64,000 bases of DNA from Paralichthys olivaceus (taxonomy: Eukaryota; Chordata; Actinopteri; Pleuronectiformes; Paralichthyidae): NCBI RefSeq assembly GCF_024713975.1, contig NC_091116.1, positions 14,543,682 through 14,607,681 of the forward strand. Reading direction: 5' to 3'. Numbering within the stretch: position 1 is the stretch's first letter; the number at the start of each line of letters is the position of its first letter. Shown in pieces: positions 1 to 14,400 of the stretch. The notes below the pieces were generated by a model. The model was not told the origin of the DNA and did not search any database. It saw only the letters and a list, made by a program, of their open reading frames with translations. The translations under genes and the position numbers were made by a program.

Positions 1-1019
1 GCCGTTCTGGATGTCGAGAGACGAATGTTTAAAACGAGCGGGAAAGAAAATCCCGGTCGTCGGTCTGAGCTTCAGCAGCGTCTGTGGAAAATTCTTTGTG
101 TTGATGGAAAGAATGTTCTCCTGCCGTCGTTTACTTACTTTTCAGAGCTTTTTGTCACCGCAGAAGTTTAAGGAAACTGTTTCTTATTATTCTGTGACGA
201 CGCTGCTGTTATTTCTGTCCTCCAGCCTCAGCTGCTGCTTTTTGCTTGATTGCGATCACTGCAGGCTGCAGACATGTTCCTGCAGAGACGCCGTGTTTAG
301 AGAAGGCCGGACACGGCGTGGCATCCAGCGAGAATGTGCAGACGAATGTTTGCTTTTGGTTTGAGGATTGTTTGTTTGTGAGAATCAGACAGTGTTTATT
401 TCATCTGGTTTTGTGCTGTAATCACGATGCAGTGAACGTTTAATTTATGTTGAAGAATAAAAGAACGTTTACAGAGGACAGGAAAAGAGTCGGCGCTGCA
501 GGCGACCTGGCGTCTCCGGCGCTGTCACACACGGTCACATGTGAGCGACTGAGAGAAGCGTCTGTATTGTTTCATGTTTGGAGCTGAAACATCTTTCATG
601 TTTCTGGCTTCGCTCTGATTCCATTTAGTTCTGGAAGCGACTCAACTCCCTGATTGTGAAGAATTTGTGCAATGAAAGAAAGAAGGGAATTTAATTGGCT
701 GCAGCTTCTGGACGTCAGCCTGAAAAACAAACGCTCTGCGATCTGGTGGAATTAAACAAGAGCGCTCATGTTTTCAGGTTGAGTTGGAACCAGGTATCGA
801 GTTCTCATGAGAACAGAGGAGATTTTCCAGCAGATTAGAAATCAGTTCTCTGGAAAATAAAGCTTTGTTTTTTCCTTATTTAGACTCAAAGTGTCCAAAA
901 CATGAATCTGAACCTGATTCACAGTAAAAAAAAAGTTCCACTGTTTCACATCCACAGAGATGAAGTCGTCTTCTACTTGTAAACTTGTTTTTCAGTTTCA
1001 TATGATCTGTTTGTTCCAG

Positions 1020-4056
<3,037 letters not shown>

Positions 4057-4150
4057 ACGGACCCGAGTTCAGAGTCGTCCTGGGAGACGCCTGAAACAGG
4101 AGCAGGTCCTGACAAAGTGCCGGAGCTGAGACGTCACAACCCAGAGCTGC

Positions 4151-4303
4151 AGAAACATGGACTTTATGTTCAGGGAATTGAAAGTGTATCAGTAAACATG
4201 TGTCGTCTTTAGAATTTATCAAAGTGACGGAGCAGGACGAAGGTTTGTTTCCTCTGCAGTGAAACAAATCTCACGTCATAGATTTTATTTGGTGTTCAGA
4301 TCA
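4151..4303 (+). repeat. Left arm of inverted repeat (abi3bp 3' UTR), copy A
   Basis: This 153-base segment just after the abi3bp stop matches the reverse complement of 7349-7501 at roughly 93% by eye. It runs from agaaacatggactttatg to ggtgttcagatca. The copy B equivalent is 41973-42125. Confidence 0.85.
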
Positions 4304-5520
4304 TGGGAAGCTGGCTCCCTGTTTTCATGTTATTTATCTAAAGCTCTTTGGTCACATGACATCCCCACGGAGACACTTCTTCTTCTTTAAACAGGAAACA
4401 AGACGACGTCCTGCTTCACCCCCTCCGTCACAAACACAGAATAAACACAACGAGTCGTAAACTCATCAACATCGACCAAATTGAAAATATCACTTTCTGA
4501 AATGAGCAAATCCAAAATCTTTCTATGGATCTGAGAAGAAAATATAAAATATTTTACAGAACAACCTTTTCTTTCATTATCAGGTTTCTGCAGAATATGA
4601 ATTACTTTCTCTTTATTTATAAAAAAGCACAAAGTGACTTCAAGCGTTATTATACATGTCCAGTGGGCTGAAGAACGATGTCGCCGTCCTCTCTGTGTTC
4701 CATGTTTAAATTCAGGCCTGATTTTTGGTGCTTTAACGATTCGCTGCCTCGGACTCACACAGAGGAAACATTGAGGCTTCTACACTTTGCAATTTGCACA
4801 ACAAAAATGTATTTATATGTAAATGGAGAGAATGTATTTTTATATACATTTTTGCAGATGCATCACCGTGGCCTTTTTATTCTACGATAACGTTAAAACT
4901 CTTCTTCTCCTCTGATGCTAAAGCACAAATCCTCAGGAGACAATGGCTGATGAATCTGAAAATATTTGTATTTAAACAAACTCTTTGTTTATTTTACCAA
5001 ACATAGACGAGAAGTTTGGTTGTTGTGGTGGCTAGCATTGGTTAGCAGAGGTACATCAACAGCTACTTTATTCTAGAGCTACGTGGCTAGCTAACCAGAC
5101 AATCATTACAACTAGTTAACGAACTGAGATGAAGGTTTAGCATTCACTAGTTGTGTGTATCTAGCTAATTAGCTAATGATTGATTTATGCTGATATATAG
5201 ATTTATGAGTTCACAGGAAATTAAGATGGAAGATTTTAGGTGTAAAATTTAACACTGGGTTTGTCTAAATATAAAAAACAGACGTTTTCTAAGTCGCCAT
5301 GTGACTCAAACGTCTTAGAACAGTCCTGGATTGGGGCTAGGAGCTAACATGCTAATGTGTTTTTGTCAATAAGCCATTAATTTCTCATCCTGCCTCCGAC
5401 CACGTGACGGCAGGAAGTTGTTCCTAATGTTTGTCCTGGTGACGCTGAGCTTTAACGACTCTCTCATTCAATCATCATGTCAAATATGTTCTGTACGTTT
5501 GTTTTTATATTATTTTCAAC

Positions 5521-5526
5521 AATAAA
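5521..5526 (+). terminator. abi3bp: Poly(A) signal AATAAA for abi3bp, copy A
   Basis: AATAAA lies about 1.46 kb after the stop and is followed by a T-run (ttctttttttacag). It is the first good candidate with a T-rich downstream context. Copy B has it at 43343. Confidence 0.5.
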
Positions 5527-6099
5527 GACGATTCTTTTTTTACAGATGTGTATTTGCTGTTCAGATTTAATCCAGTGTGTTAGAGACAAATCACAAACCT
5601 TCAACAAAGAACATGAGACGTTCCCACGGCAACTGGTCGCTGCACTTTAAGACATTTTATTTTTATAGCAGGAAAATGTGACTGGGTTTGTTCTCCAGGG
5701 ACTCGAACACGTGACGGCCCGTTCACCACAGAGCCTGAAAAAGAAAATAAGAGCAGGAAACGTCCCTGATGCCAAATCTGCTGTAATTTCACCCTCCTGC
5801 ACAAACACGGTTACATAACACGTGCACACGCCAACGATCCCCAACACACACATGTTCAGTGAACGTGAGGCCTTCAGGGACCACAGTGGGTCAGTTGTCT
5901 TCAGTGTTGAAGCTCATGTGCAGCAGGAAAGGAAAAATAATCAGAAGAAGAAACCAACAATTACTTCAAATTGATCAAATATCATAAAGTACTTTCGTAA
6001 TTAAATGACACAATTAAAACAACACTAATAAAAACTAGAACATTTGTCAAACGTTCAATTGGTTTTTCTCCCTCTTCCTTCAAAGTGATTGGTCACTGG

Positions 6100-6295
6100 G
6101 CTCCGACCAATCAGAGCTGGAGCGTCAGGTACAAGATGGCGGACAGCGACAAGAGAAACGATTGAAACGAGAAGAACGAAAAACATCTTGAGTTTTAAAG
6201 AGTGTTTGTTAGCGTTAGCGTTAGCATCAGCACAGAGCCGGGAGAGGACGAGGCTAACGCGGTGCTAACCCACAGGTGTGAGCCTGAAGACTCGG
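6100..6295 (+). promoter_or_regulatory. Possible CCAAT/YY1-type promoter and non-coding first exon, copy A
   Basis: Two CCAAT-type motifs (an inverted attggt near 6090 and gaccaatcag near 6107) are followed by caagatggcgg at 6132, which resembles the YY1 element found at many TATA-less start sites. A donor-like ctcgg/gtgag follows at 6295/6296. The ATG in the YY1 motif opens only nine codons. No downstream coding gene was recognised, so this could be a non-coding transcript or a chance match. Copy B: 43922-44117. Confidence 0.35.
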
Positions 6296-7348
6296 GTGAG
6301 TTTCTACTGAAACACAAACATTCACTTTGTCCATCTTTATCACCATCAGCTAGCTTTAGCTTTAGCTTTAGCGCGGCAGGGGCCTCGGCTGCTTCCGGTT
6401 CACACTCATCGGCCTTCAGATTTCAAAATAAGAGCCCTGACAGTAACACATGTCTTCACTTGGTGAAGTCGGATGTTTAACCTCTGAACTTGTCAGTTAT
6501 TTATCGAAGCCACGTGGTTAATTCGTGTGTTTAGAATAATATGTGAAGGTTGAGGGGAACGTGATGAGAGTGCTGATGGTCCGCAGGTCTCACACATCGT
6601 TAACTCAATGAGGTGTTGGAGGGAAACCAGACGGGAGCTGGCTTCATGTTACCACACGTGCGGCAGGAGGAAGTCCATGTGTAGAAAGAACCTGAGGAGA
6701 CACCTGTCCTTGAGCTGCAGAGCTGGGATCTGTCAAACCCGCCGACATAAGACCTGAGTCCAGGTTCAGGTCCAGTCGTCCTTGAATGTGGAGGAAACGT
6801 CAGAGTCCTCGTCGCCGCCTCGACTCTTCCTCTGTGGTTTGTTTTCTTCTCAGTAATGTCTCGGCCTTGAGCAGCGAGCGTGACCTCCCGTCGTTAAAAT
6901 CGACCTTGCTGCATTTAAAACACGTGTTCGCCACAGAAACGCTGCGGGACTCAGACACAGGAACAAACCTCTGGAGTTTATCACTGAGTACATTACTGTT
7001 AAACAAACACTTCACTGCTGCAGGTCCACACTTTAAATTCCACAGTTTGTTTTACAGTCAAATGTTTCTGACTCTCTTGTGATGTCATGTTTTTAAGTTT
7101 CCTTCGGTGTCACTGAGCCATCACTTTTATTTTGAAGGAACAGTATTCAGATATAAAGCAGGATAATGTGGATCTTCTCTGTAAAAACTCCAGAGTTTCA
7201 AACAAAAGCCTGAAGCTCGACCAGAACACATCATCACAGCCGTCAGCTCAGGGGCCCACAGGGGGGCCACTGCCCTGATTACTCTGACAGACACGAAGCA
7301 GGGCCACAAAACACCAACTGATCGTTTGAGCAGATAAAGAAGGCTCAC

Positions 7349-7501
7349 TGATCTGAACACGAAATAAAATCTATGACGTGACATTTGTTTTACTGCAGAA
7401 GAAAGAAAACTTCTTCCTGCTCCGTCACTTCGATAAATTTTAAAGACGACACATGTTTACTGATACACTTTCAATTCCCTGAACATAAAGTCCATGTTTC
7501 T
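7349..7501 (-). repeat. Right arm of inverted repeat, copy A
   Basis: This is the reverse complement of the abi3bp 3' UTR segment 4151-4303, with about ten mismatches. It is followed immediately by a GGA/GAA tract. Copy B: 45171-45323. Confidence 0.85.
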
Positions 7502-7603
7502 AGAGGAGGAGGAGGTAGAAGAGGACAAAGAAGAAGAAGAAGAAGATGAAGAAGAGGAGGAGGAGGAGTAGTAGTAGGAGGAGGAAGAAGAAGAAGAGGA
7601 GGA
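7502..7603 (+). repeat. Purine-rich (GGA/GAA)n microsatellite, copy A
   Basis: An almost pure A/G strand with a few gtag interruptions. Copy B (45324-45428) is 3 bases longer. The poly-Ser frame on the other strand is a by-product of the repeat. Confidence 0.9.
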
Positions 7604-8002
7604 GGGGGCTCTCATCTGATTGGTTCTGTAAGAGTCTGCAGATGGGCTGGTGGTCATCATGACACACGTGAACACATGATACTCAGTTACTCAAAGTTTA
7701 TAGTAGTAATGTAACTAAGTACTTGCTATATTTGTACTATGTATTTTATGATTCATGTTATCTATTAATATCAATACTACATTCAGTGAATAATATAATT
7801 AAAACTCAAAAACTGAATTAGTTTTCTACTTTAAATACATTTGAATCTTTTCTAGTTTATCTTGTGAAATAAAAGTTAAGTCTACAGCTGCAGTAGTTTT
7901 ACTCTGTGTTGTTAGTACTTTACGCTTGTTTGGTAACAGCTGCTAATGCTAATGTTAGACATCCAGCATTAACACTATGCAACTGTTCAATTTGTGTTTC
8001 AG

Positions 8003-8942
8003 GTTCAACACTGCATCAGAGTAGCACTTGGGTGCAGTGCATGCTGGGAAGTAAAGAAGGTAGGTAAATAAAGCACGGAACGATGAACACGAGGAGAAGA
8101 ATCAGTGTTTGTGTTTGACTGTGATTCTCAGAAGTGAATCTGCTCGTATCTGAGTGTCTGGTTTCTGTGGTGAAATGTGCTTTCTGAAAACTGCCCGAGG
8201 ACACACGAGGAAAACCCCGTTCAGGACTCATGAAGTCACCAAACCACACACTTTAGCTCCACATGTGCTTCCAGTCAAATCCATCAGAGAAACTTTAATC
8301 TGCTCCAGACTGTCCCACCCACCCCGCCTGCACACCCCCACAGAGGAAACCAACCCCCCTGCAGCAGAGGGTCACTTCAGGATGGATTATGTAACATTGA
8401 CTCGTGTGTCGTTTTACAGGGTAAAGAGGAATAATGACTTTTTCTGATGCTTCAAACTCTTTTTATTCGTATTTCGCCAAATCCTAATATACATCATCTC
8501 CAGGCTCTTTACTTAAAAGCTTGAAAACAAACCAACAGTTGACTTTAACTTCTGCTGTCGCTGCAGCTTCATCCACACAACTGCTCTGTTTAACTGCAAC
8601 TGAAGCCGTCTCTGTCCACATGAGTGTTTTGTCTCCGCAGTTTTAAAACTTAAACGGGTCGAGCAGCGTTTAAACTCTGGAGAAGTGTGGACACCATACG
8701 TTTCCGTAGCAACAGTGATGAGTTTTTAAACAAAGTCGTGTGGATTCAGCCTCAGAACATCAGATGTATCTTTATTGATGTTACTGACTATAGGGGGCAG
8801 TGTTTACTACCAACACTAATCTATTAGTAGAAGAAGAGACAGATGAACTGATGTTCTTTGTTTACTTTTTTTTCAGCATGCTGTGTTTTCTGGATCATCT
8901 GCAAAGTCGAGCGACGGCAGAGACGACCTCTGACCTTTGCAG
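8003..8942 (+). other. Two exon-like segments, possible small transcript, copy A
   Basis: Segment 8003-8059 (57 nt) is bounded by tttcag and gaag/gtaggt. Segment 8877-8942 (66 nt) is bounded by tttttttttcag and gcag/gtacca. Joined, the frame from ATG 8041 reads MLGSKEACCVFWIICKVERR, a short hydrophobic stretch followed by basic residues. No homology is recognised and no terminal exon was found. Splice-like edges can occur by chance, so this is weak. Copy B: 45828-46767. Confidence 0.2.
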
Positions 8943-11494
8943 GTACCAAAGACTCAGTTTCTGTTTCCTGTGTAAAACAAAGACTGAAGTGTCCAGTCAG
9001 TCATCAGCTGAGTTTAGAAACTGATCCTGGATCAGCTTCTTCACTCGCTCACAAGAAAAAGAGCAACAGAGTCAGTGGGAAAACCCTCGTGCTCCAGAGG
9101 TCACATGACCCTCGACAACAGAACCAGTAGAGGCATCAAACTGTGAACATCATCTTTTCTGTTTCTCTTCTAAATCCTCCCTCTCTACTTCGTCAGCAAT
9201 TCTTGGATGCTGCTGAGCTGTTGCCGTGGTAACACTCTGTTACTCACGATGCTGCTGGATTCTCTGGAGTTTTCCTGAGTCGAGTCCAACGATGTAATGA
9301 GACGTTCCAGCTCGTTAGAGACAAACGCAGCTTCAGCCAAGATTCTGTTCTTAGTGCGATGATCTCAATTCACCTCCGTCCTGATGTTTGATGTCGTGTC
9401 ACATGTTCAGGTTTCAGGTCAGAGAATCTGCGGCGCAGTGATGGTGCGATTGTCAGCTCGTCCAGCCAGCGGAGGATGAGTCAGTCCGTCCATCAGGAAA
9501 CGCACACAAAGACAAAACAGCTGCTACGGCAACTGAGAAGAGTCAAACTCATCTGAACCAAACGTTGCATAACTTGGTTCCAATGAACGCGACCACGTCC
9601 AGGGTCTGTTCTCAGGAACGATGAGAAACTGAGATTTCACAGTGCGCTCGCAACAGGAGGTTGATGACGCCCCCACCAGGCTGGAGTCAGTCACTGCTCT
9701 GTAAGACCTGCAGGAGTCAACCAATGATAGCAACGACTCCTGAATCCCTGAAAACCACGAGAAAACCATGGCAATCACATGGCGCCTACCTGGAAACACA
9801 CAAGCCCAGGCTACATTCATGTGACTTCTTTTAGTTTGAAAACTCATCACTGTTGCTATGGTTACACCTGGCAGAGTTTCCAGCCTCTGTTTGAGGGACT
9901 TGTGTAAACTGCTCTCGTGTTAGTTTGAAAACTCTGGTTTTTGTTTTAGTCCGAACACAAACTGAGGCTTTAGCAAGGTGGAGGTTTGAACTAATAGAAG
10001 TTAGGAATCAGCGGTGACTCCGATCAAACCTCCTGTTCTTCTTCATCCACGTGTTTGTTCTCGTCTCACCTTCATAACCAGAGTTCATTGAAGGGAAACA
10101 GAGAAATCCTGAGTGGAGGAAGATTAATGGAGCGTTCTCGATGTTTGAGCCTCGACAGCAGCTGCAGCCTGAAGTTAAAGGAGAATTAAACCGTTTTTAA
10201 TAGAAGATGCAGCTGATTCTCATGCCTGCACCAGGATTCAGTCCCAAGTTTAACGTTAAGAGTTTCAGCTGGACTCTGACTCTGGGTCCTCATTGTGAGG
10301 TCAGGCCTGAAAATATTAATGACTGATAATAAAGTGAACATGTGGTCGTTAAAGGATTTAAAGAGCTTGGTCAGCGTTTCTCAAACACCAGCGCTGGGTT
10401 GACTCCATCTGAACGGATGACTGGACATGAAATGTTGGACCGTACCAACTTTGATTTAGAAATAAGTGGTTTATAGCAGCATGAGCACAAAGTAACATCA
10501 GATGTGAAAACAGTTTCATGTGAGTTTCACAGTCACACATGATAAACATGGATGAAAGAGAAGCTGAACCTCACCGGACTCAGTTTTAAATACCCAGAGA
10601 TTTAAATCCTTGTGTTTACTGCTCACTAATCGGCTGCTGTAAACCATCCTCAACCAGCTCGATTGTTCAGTCATTATTTACAATAATTCATTTATTTAAA
10701 ACCCTGTTGTGAGTCAACTGTAATATCACTTTACATCAGGTCATCAGTCTAAAATATATCAAATTATATGTACATCCCATATCATCACAAGTTGTCTCAA
10801 TTTTCACATCAAACATCGTGATCATTGTGAATAAATGTAAAATACAAGTTCCTTCATGATAAAATCTAACTTCAGTAAAAATGTGTCAACGGCACAATGT
10901 CTGAAAAACAAAAGTACACATGATGCAGCGTTTTGTAAATGATCATAAGAAGTTTAGAATTATTTAATTATTGATTATTTTAATGAAGCTGATATCAATC
11001 AATTTTATCGAGATCATTATTTGTTTGGAGATAAAGTGAAATCTAACTTAATCTGCTTTAACACAATAATCCAATAATTCAGCTGTGTTGGTGTCATGTT
11101 CAGTGAAACAGAAGAATTCAGATTAATAAAAGCTGCAGTTCATTATATTACTTACTTCCTATAATGAGGGTTATTATTACATTATTCATCAGTCACATGC
11201 ATGAGATTTAAAATAGACTAAAGGCTGCCCCCTGGTGTCCAGTTGGATTTCTGTGAATTCAGTGCATCAGTGTTGAGCAGCTGAGTAATACTTCATTTCA
11301 TTCTTCGTTAAAGGTTCCTGCTGATTATTGATCATCAGTTGTTCTTTAAATAAGCTGCCGTGGATTGATGGAGCTTCACTCTGGATCTCCGTCCATGTTT
11401 GATGTTAATTTCAGAGTTCACATGTCCAGTGTTTGTCTTTGAGCAGAAGAGGTTCTTCAGGTCTCACATCTGTCACCAGTGAACTGAAAGGTTC

Positions 11495-14400
11495 CTACAG
11501 TTGTGTGGTGACGTACGTGTCCTCACTCAAGGATCTGTAGCTGTCTTGGCTGGTGGTCTTCTCCTTGGGCCTCTGCAAGTTGTACTTCTTGTTGCTTGAA
11601 AGTTTGATGTTGACCGGTGGCATCTTGACCGAGGAGACATACTTGACAGAGCCCGAGACAGAGTCTCTGAAGGACGGCGTTGTGGCAGTGAAGAGGATGA
11701 AAAATAGAAATCCCTGAAAGCACAAAGAGCAGGAAGATGAAGGTTGTGTCTTTATTTTGTTTGAAAAAAGCCATGAAGTGTTCAGATCAACCTAACATTG
11801 CCTGTTTGTTATTGGGAGCAGGATGAAGCAGACGTACCAGTGTGATGCCACTGATGCCGAATAAAACCCTGAAGACTGTATCGTCTGTGGTGTTGAGGAT
11901 GATGTATCCAAAAGCAAAAGACAAACCCACTAACACTGCCATAGGAAAACTGGAGCTGTGGAGCACAAAAGGTCAGAGAGTTAAATGAATTGTTTCTCTA
12001 CGTTCACACCACCCTCTGTCTCAACGTTTCTCTGGAATAAATTCCTTTTTTTTCTTGATTTTGGAATGATCTGCCTCAGTAGTCAGCGCTGCATTGCCAT
12101 CTGCTGGAGCCTTATTGAACCAGAGACTCCCCATGCTCCTGTACGTTGTTGTATGTCTCTGACGAGCATCACATTTGTGTCGAGTTCCTCAGGTCCTCCA
12201 CACTGCAGCCATTCAGTTTTAAGTCAGTCTGATCAGTAGTTATTTAGGGAACGGGTGGACAGACAGTCAACGATCATTCTCTAAAACTTCTATTAAAATC
12301 TATTTTCATCTGGTCCAAACGTGAAATGAGAAGTTCAAGTAGAATCTCAGGTTGTGAAGGACATTTAGATTTGTTCTTCTGTTGGTTAATGAAGCATGAG
12401 AAGTTGTTTGTGATTGTTATGGTCTCGGGTCATGACTCAAATTTAAATTGATTTAAATTGAATCATTACAACAAATCTTTCTAGATATTTCACATTCCAA
12501 ACCTGAACCAATCAAAATTAATGACAGCTCAGTGAAATAAGTAAAAAAGTAAAAGTTTTTGGTATCAAATGCAAATCACATTCTGCTACTTCTCAATAGC
12601 TCCAAGATATTTTCTGGTAAATTCATAAAAAATCTGATTTGATTGGAATCAGACTGAAACTAGGACTTTAGTTCTTTGACACACAAACCATCTGTGGATG
12701 ATGACATGTCTGTTTTTGTGTCTTACCTGGACGGGCAGGGACGTTTCCTGCACGTCCTCAGAGAGATGCGAGTCAAAATGATGAAATTGTAGATGAGGAT
12801 CAAAGTGCTTGGAAGGATGAAACCCCAGAACATCGGTTTCCCAAAGTCAAAGTGTTTGTTCTTGTCCAGAGCTGCGAGCCAACAACTACAGGTTCAAACA
12901 AATCATGAATGAGAATTTGAAACTCTGAAGGTTCAACCAGACACTTAAGTAATGTTCAAATAGAAATGAGTGAAAATAATCACGAAGGACCCACAATTCC
13001 TCTTGTCTGTACGCCAGAGGATTGTCCGGGCGATAGGTGACAGCCAGTGTGATCCCCACGACAACGGCAGGGAGTCCTGAGACAACACAAAGTTCAACAA
13101 CTGTTTAAAAGTTTTCTGCAATTTAAATAACGTATTCAGTCGTTCTGTTGAAGAGCCTCATCTGGTTGCCATGGTAACATCATGATGGTATTGCTAGCAG
13201 CATTACCACCTTCAGGCACAGTACTTCACAGTACTACAGTACTCCTCAGTACTACCGTATTCCACAGTACTACAGTACTCCTCAGTACTCCTCAGTACTA
13301 CCCTACTCCTCAGTACCAAAGTACTTCACAGTACTACAGTACTCCTCAGTACTACCGTATTCCACAGTACTACAGTACTCCTCAGTACTCCTCAGTACTA
13401 CCCTACTCCTCAGTACCACAGTACTTCACAGTACTACAGTACTCCTCAGCACTACCGTATTCCACAGTACTACAGTACTTCACAGTACTACAGTACCACA
13501 GTACTTCACAGTACTACAGTACTCCTCAGCACTACCGTATTCCACAGTACTACAGTACTTCACAGTACTACAGTACTACAGTACTTCACAGTACTACAGT
13601 ACTACAGTACTTCACAGTACTAGAGTACTCCTCAGTACTACGTACTCCTCAGTACTCCACAGTACTACAGTATTCCACGGTACTCCATAGTACTACAGTA
13701 CTACAGTACTCCACACTAGTTCAAATGCACCAAATGAACGACCTTGTGGTTCAAACATTATATCGTCGGAGGTGAAGACTGCAGGAGTCTGAAGTTCTGA
13801 AACAAACCAGGCGTGGAGAGTCCTGAAACCAGGTTTTTGTTAGTAGCTGCCTGAGCTGTGCGGCAGCGCGTCTACGTATGACATCACAATCTGTGTCCTA
13901 AGATGTGAATTACTCCTCTAATGACGTACCCCATCCGAGAGTAAAGCTGAGTTTAGTCCAGTACTGAGGCGGTCTGGAGTCCTTCTGCAGCTTCACCATC
14001 AGATGACCATACAAGCTGATCCACATGAACGTCGCCAGCAGGGAGAAGTGGAGCAGAATAGCCACCAAGGTACATGACATGCGGTCCGGTTCCTTGTGTT
14101 CGTCAGTGGATGGAATGTCGTTGGACTGGGTGACGATCGGGAACTTATCGTCCGCTTTTTCTGACTGAACAGCTCCAGAGAGGAAGCTGATGATGAAGCT
14201 GAGCAGGCTGCTGCAGATGCTCAGGAGGGCGACCTTTACCTCCGGGTTCTTCTGAAGTGACTTCCTTTTCAAAATCAAGAACATGAGGTTGATAGAAATT
14301 ACAAAATAGTCATTATGCAAGAATGAAGTTGTTTGAGAACAACGTAAAATGATTATTTAAAAGTATAAAACATTTGTTTCATAAAGCAACAAGTTTATTC

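Larger units (their letters stand above)
4057..11494. other. Interval between abi3bp stop and adgrg7 stop, copy A
   Basis: It holds the abi3bp 3' UTR to about 5.54 kb, an inverted-repeat pair (4151-4303 and 7349-7501), a possible promoter (6100-6295), exon-like segments at 8003-8059 and 8877-8942, and a purine-rich microsatellite near 7.5 kb. From about 9.1 to 11.4 kb the sequence is AT-rich with no recognisable gene. It includes the likely 3' UTR side of adgrg7, with TTTATT at 10691 as a possible minus-strand poly(A) signal. Confidence 0.6.

Noticed and set aside
7457..7675. Poly-Ser minus-strand frame
   Set aside because: Produced by the GGA/GAA microsatellite; no homology or splice context.
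13182..13775. 197-codon Tyr/Ser/Thr/Gln-rich frame
   Set aside because: Lies on the AGTACT minisatellite inside an adgrg7 intron, and is restructured in copy B.
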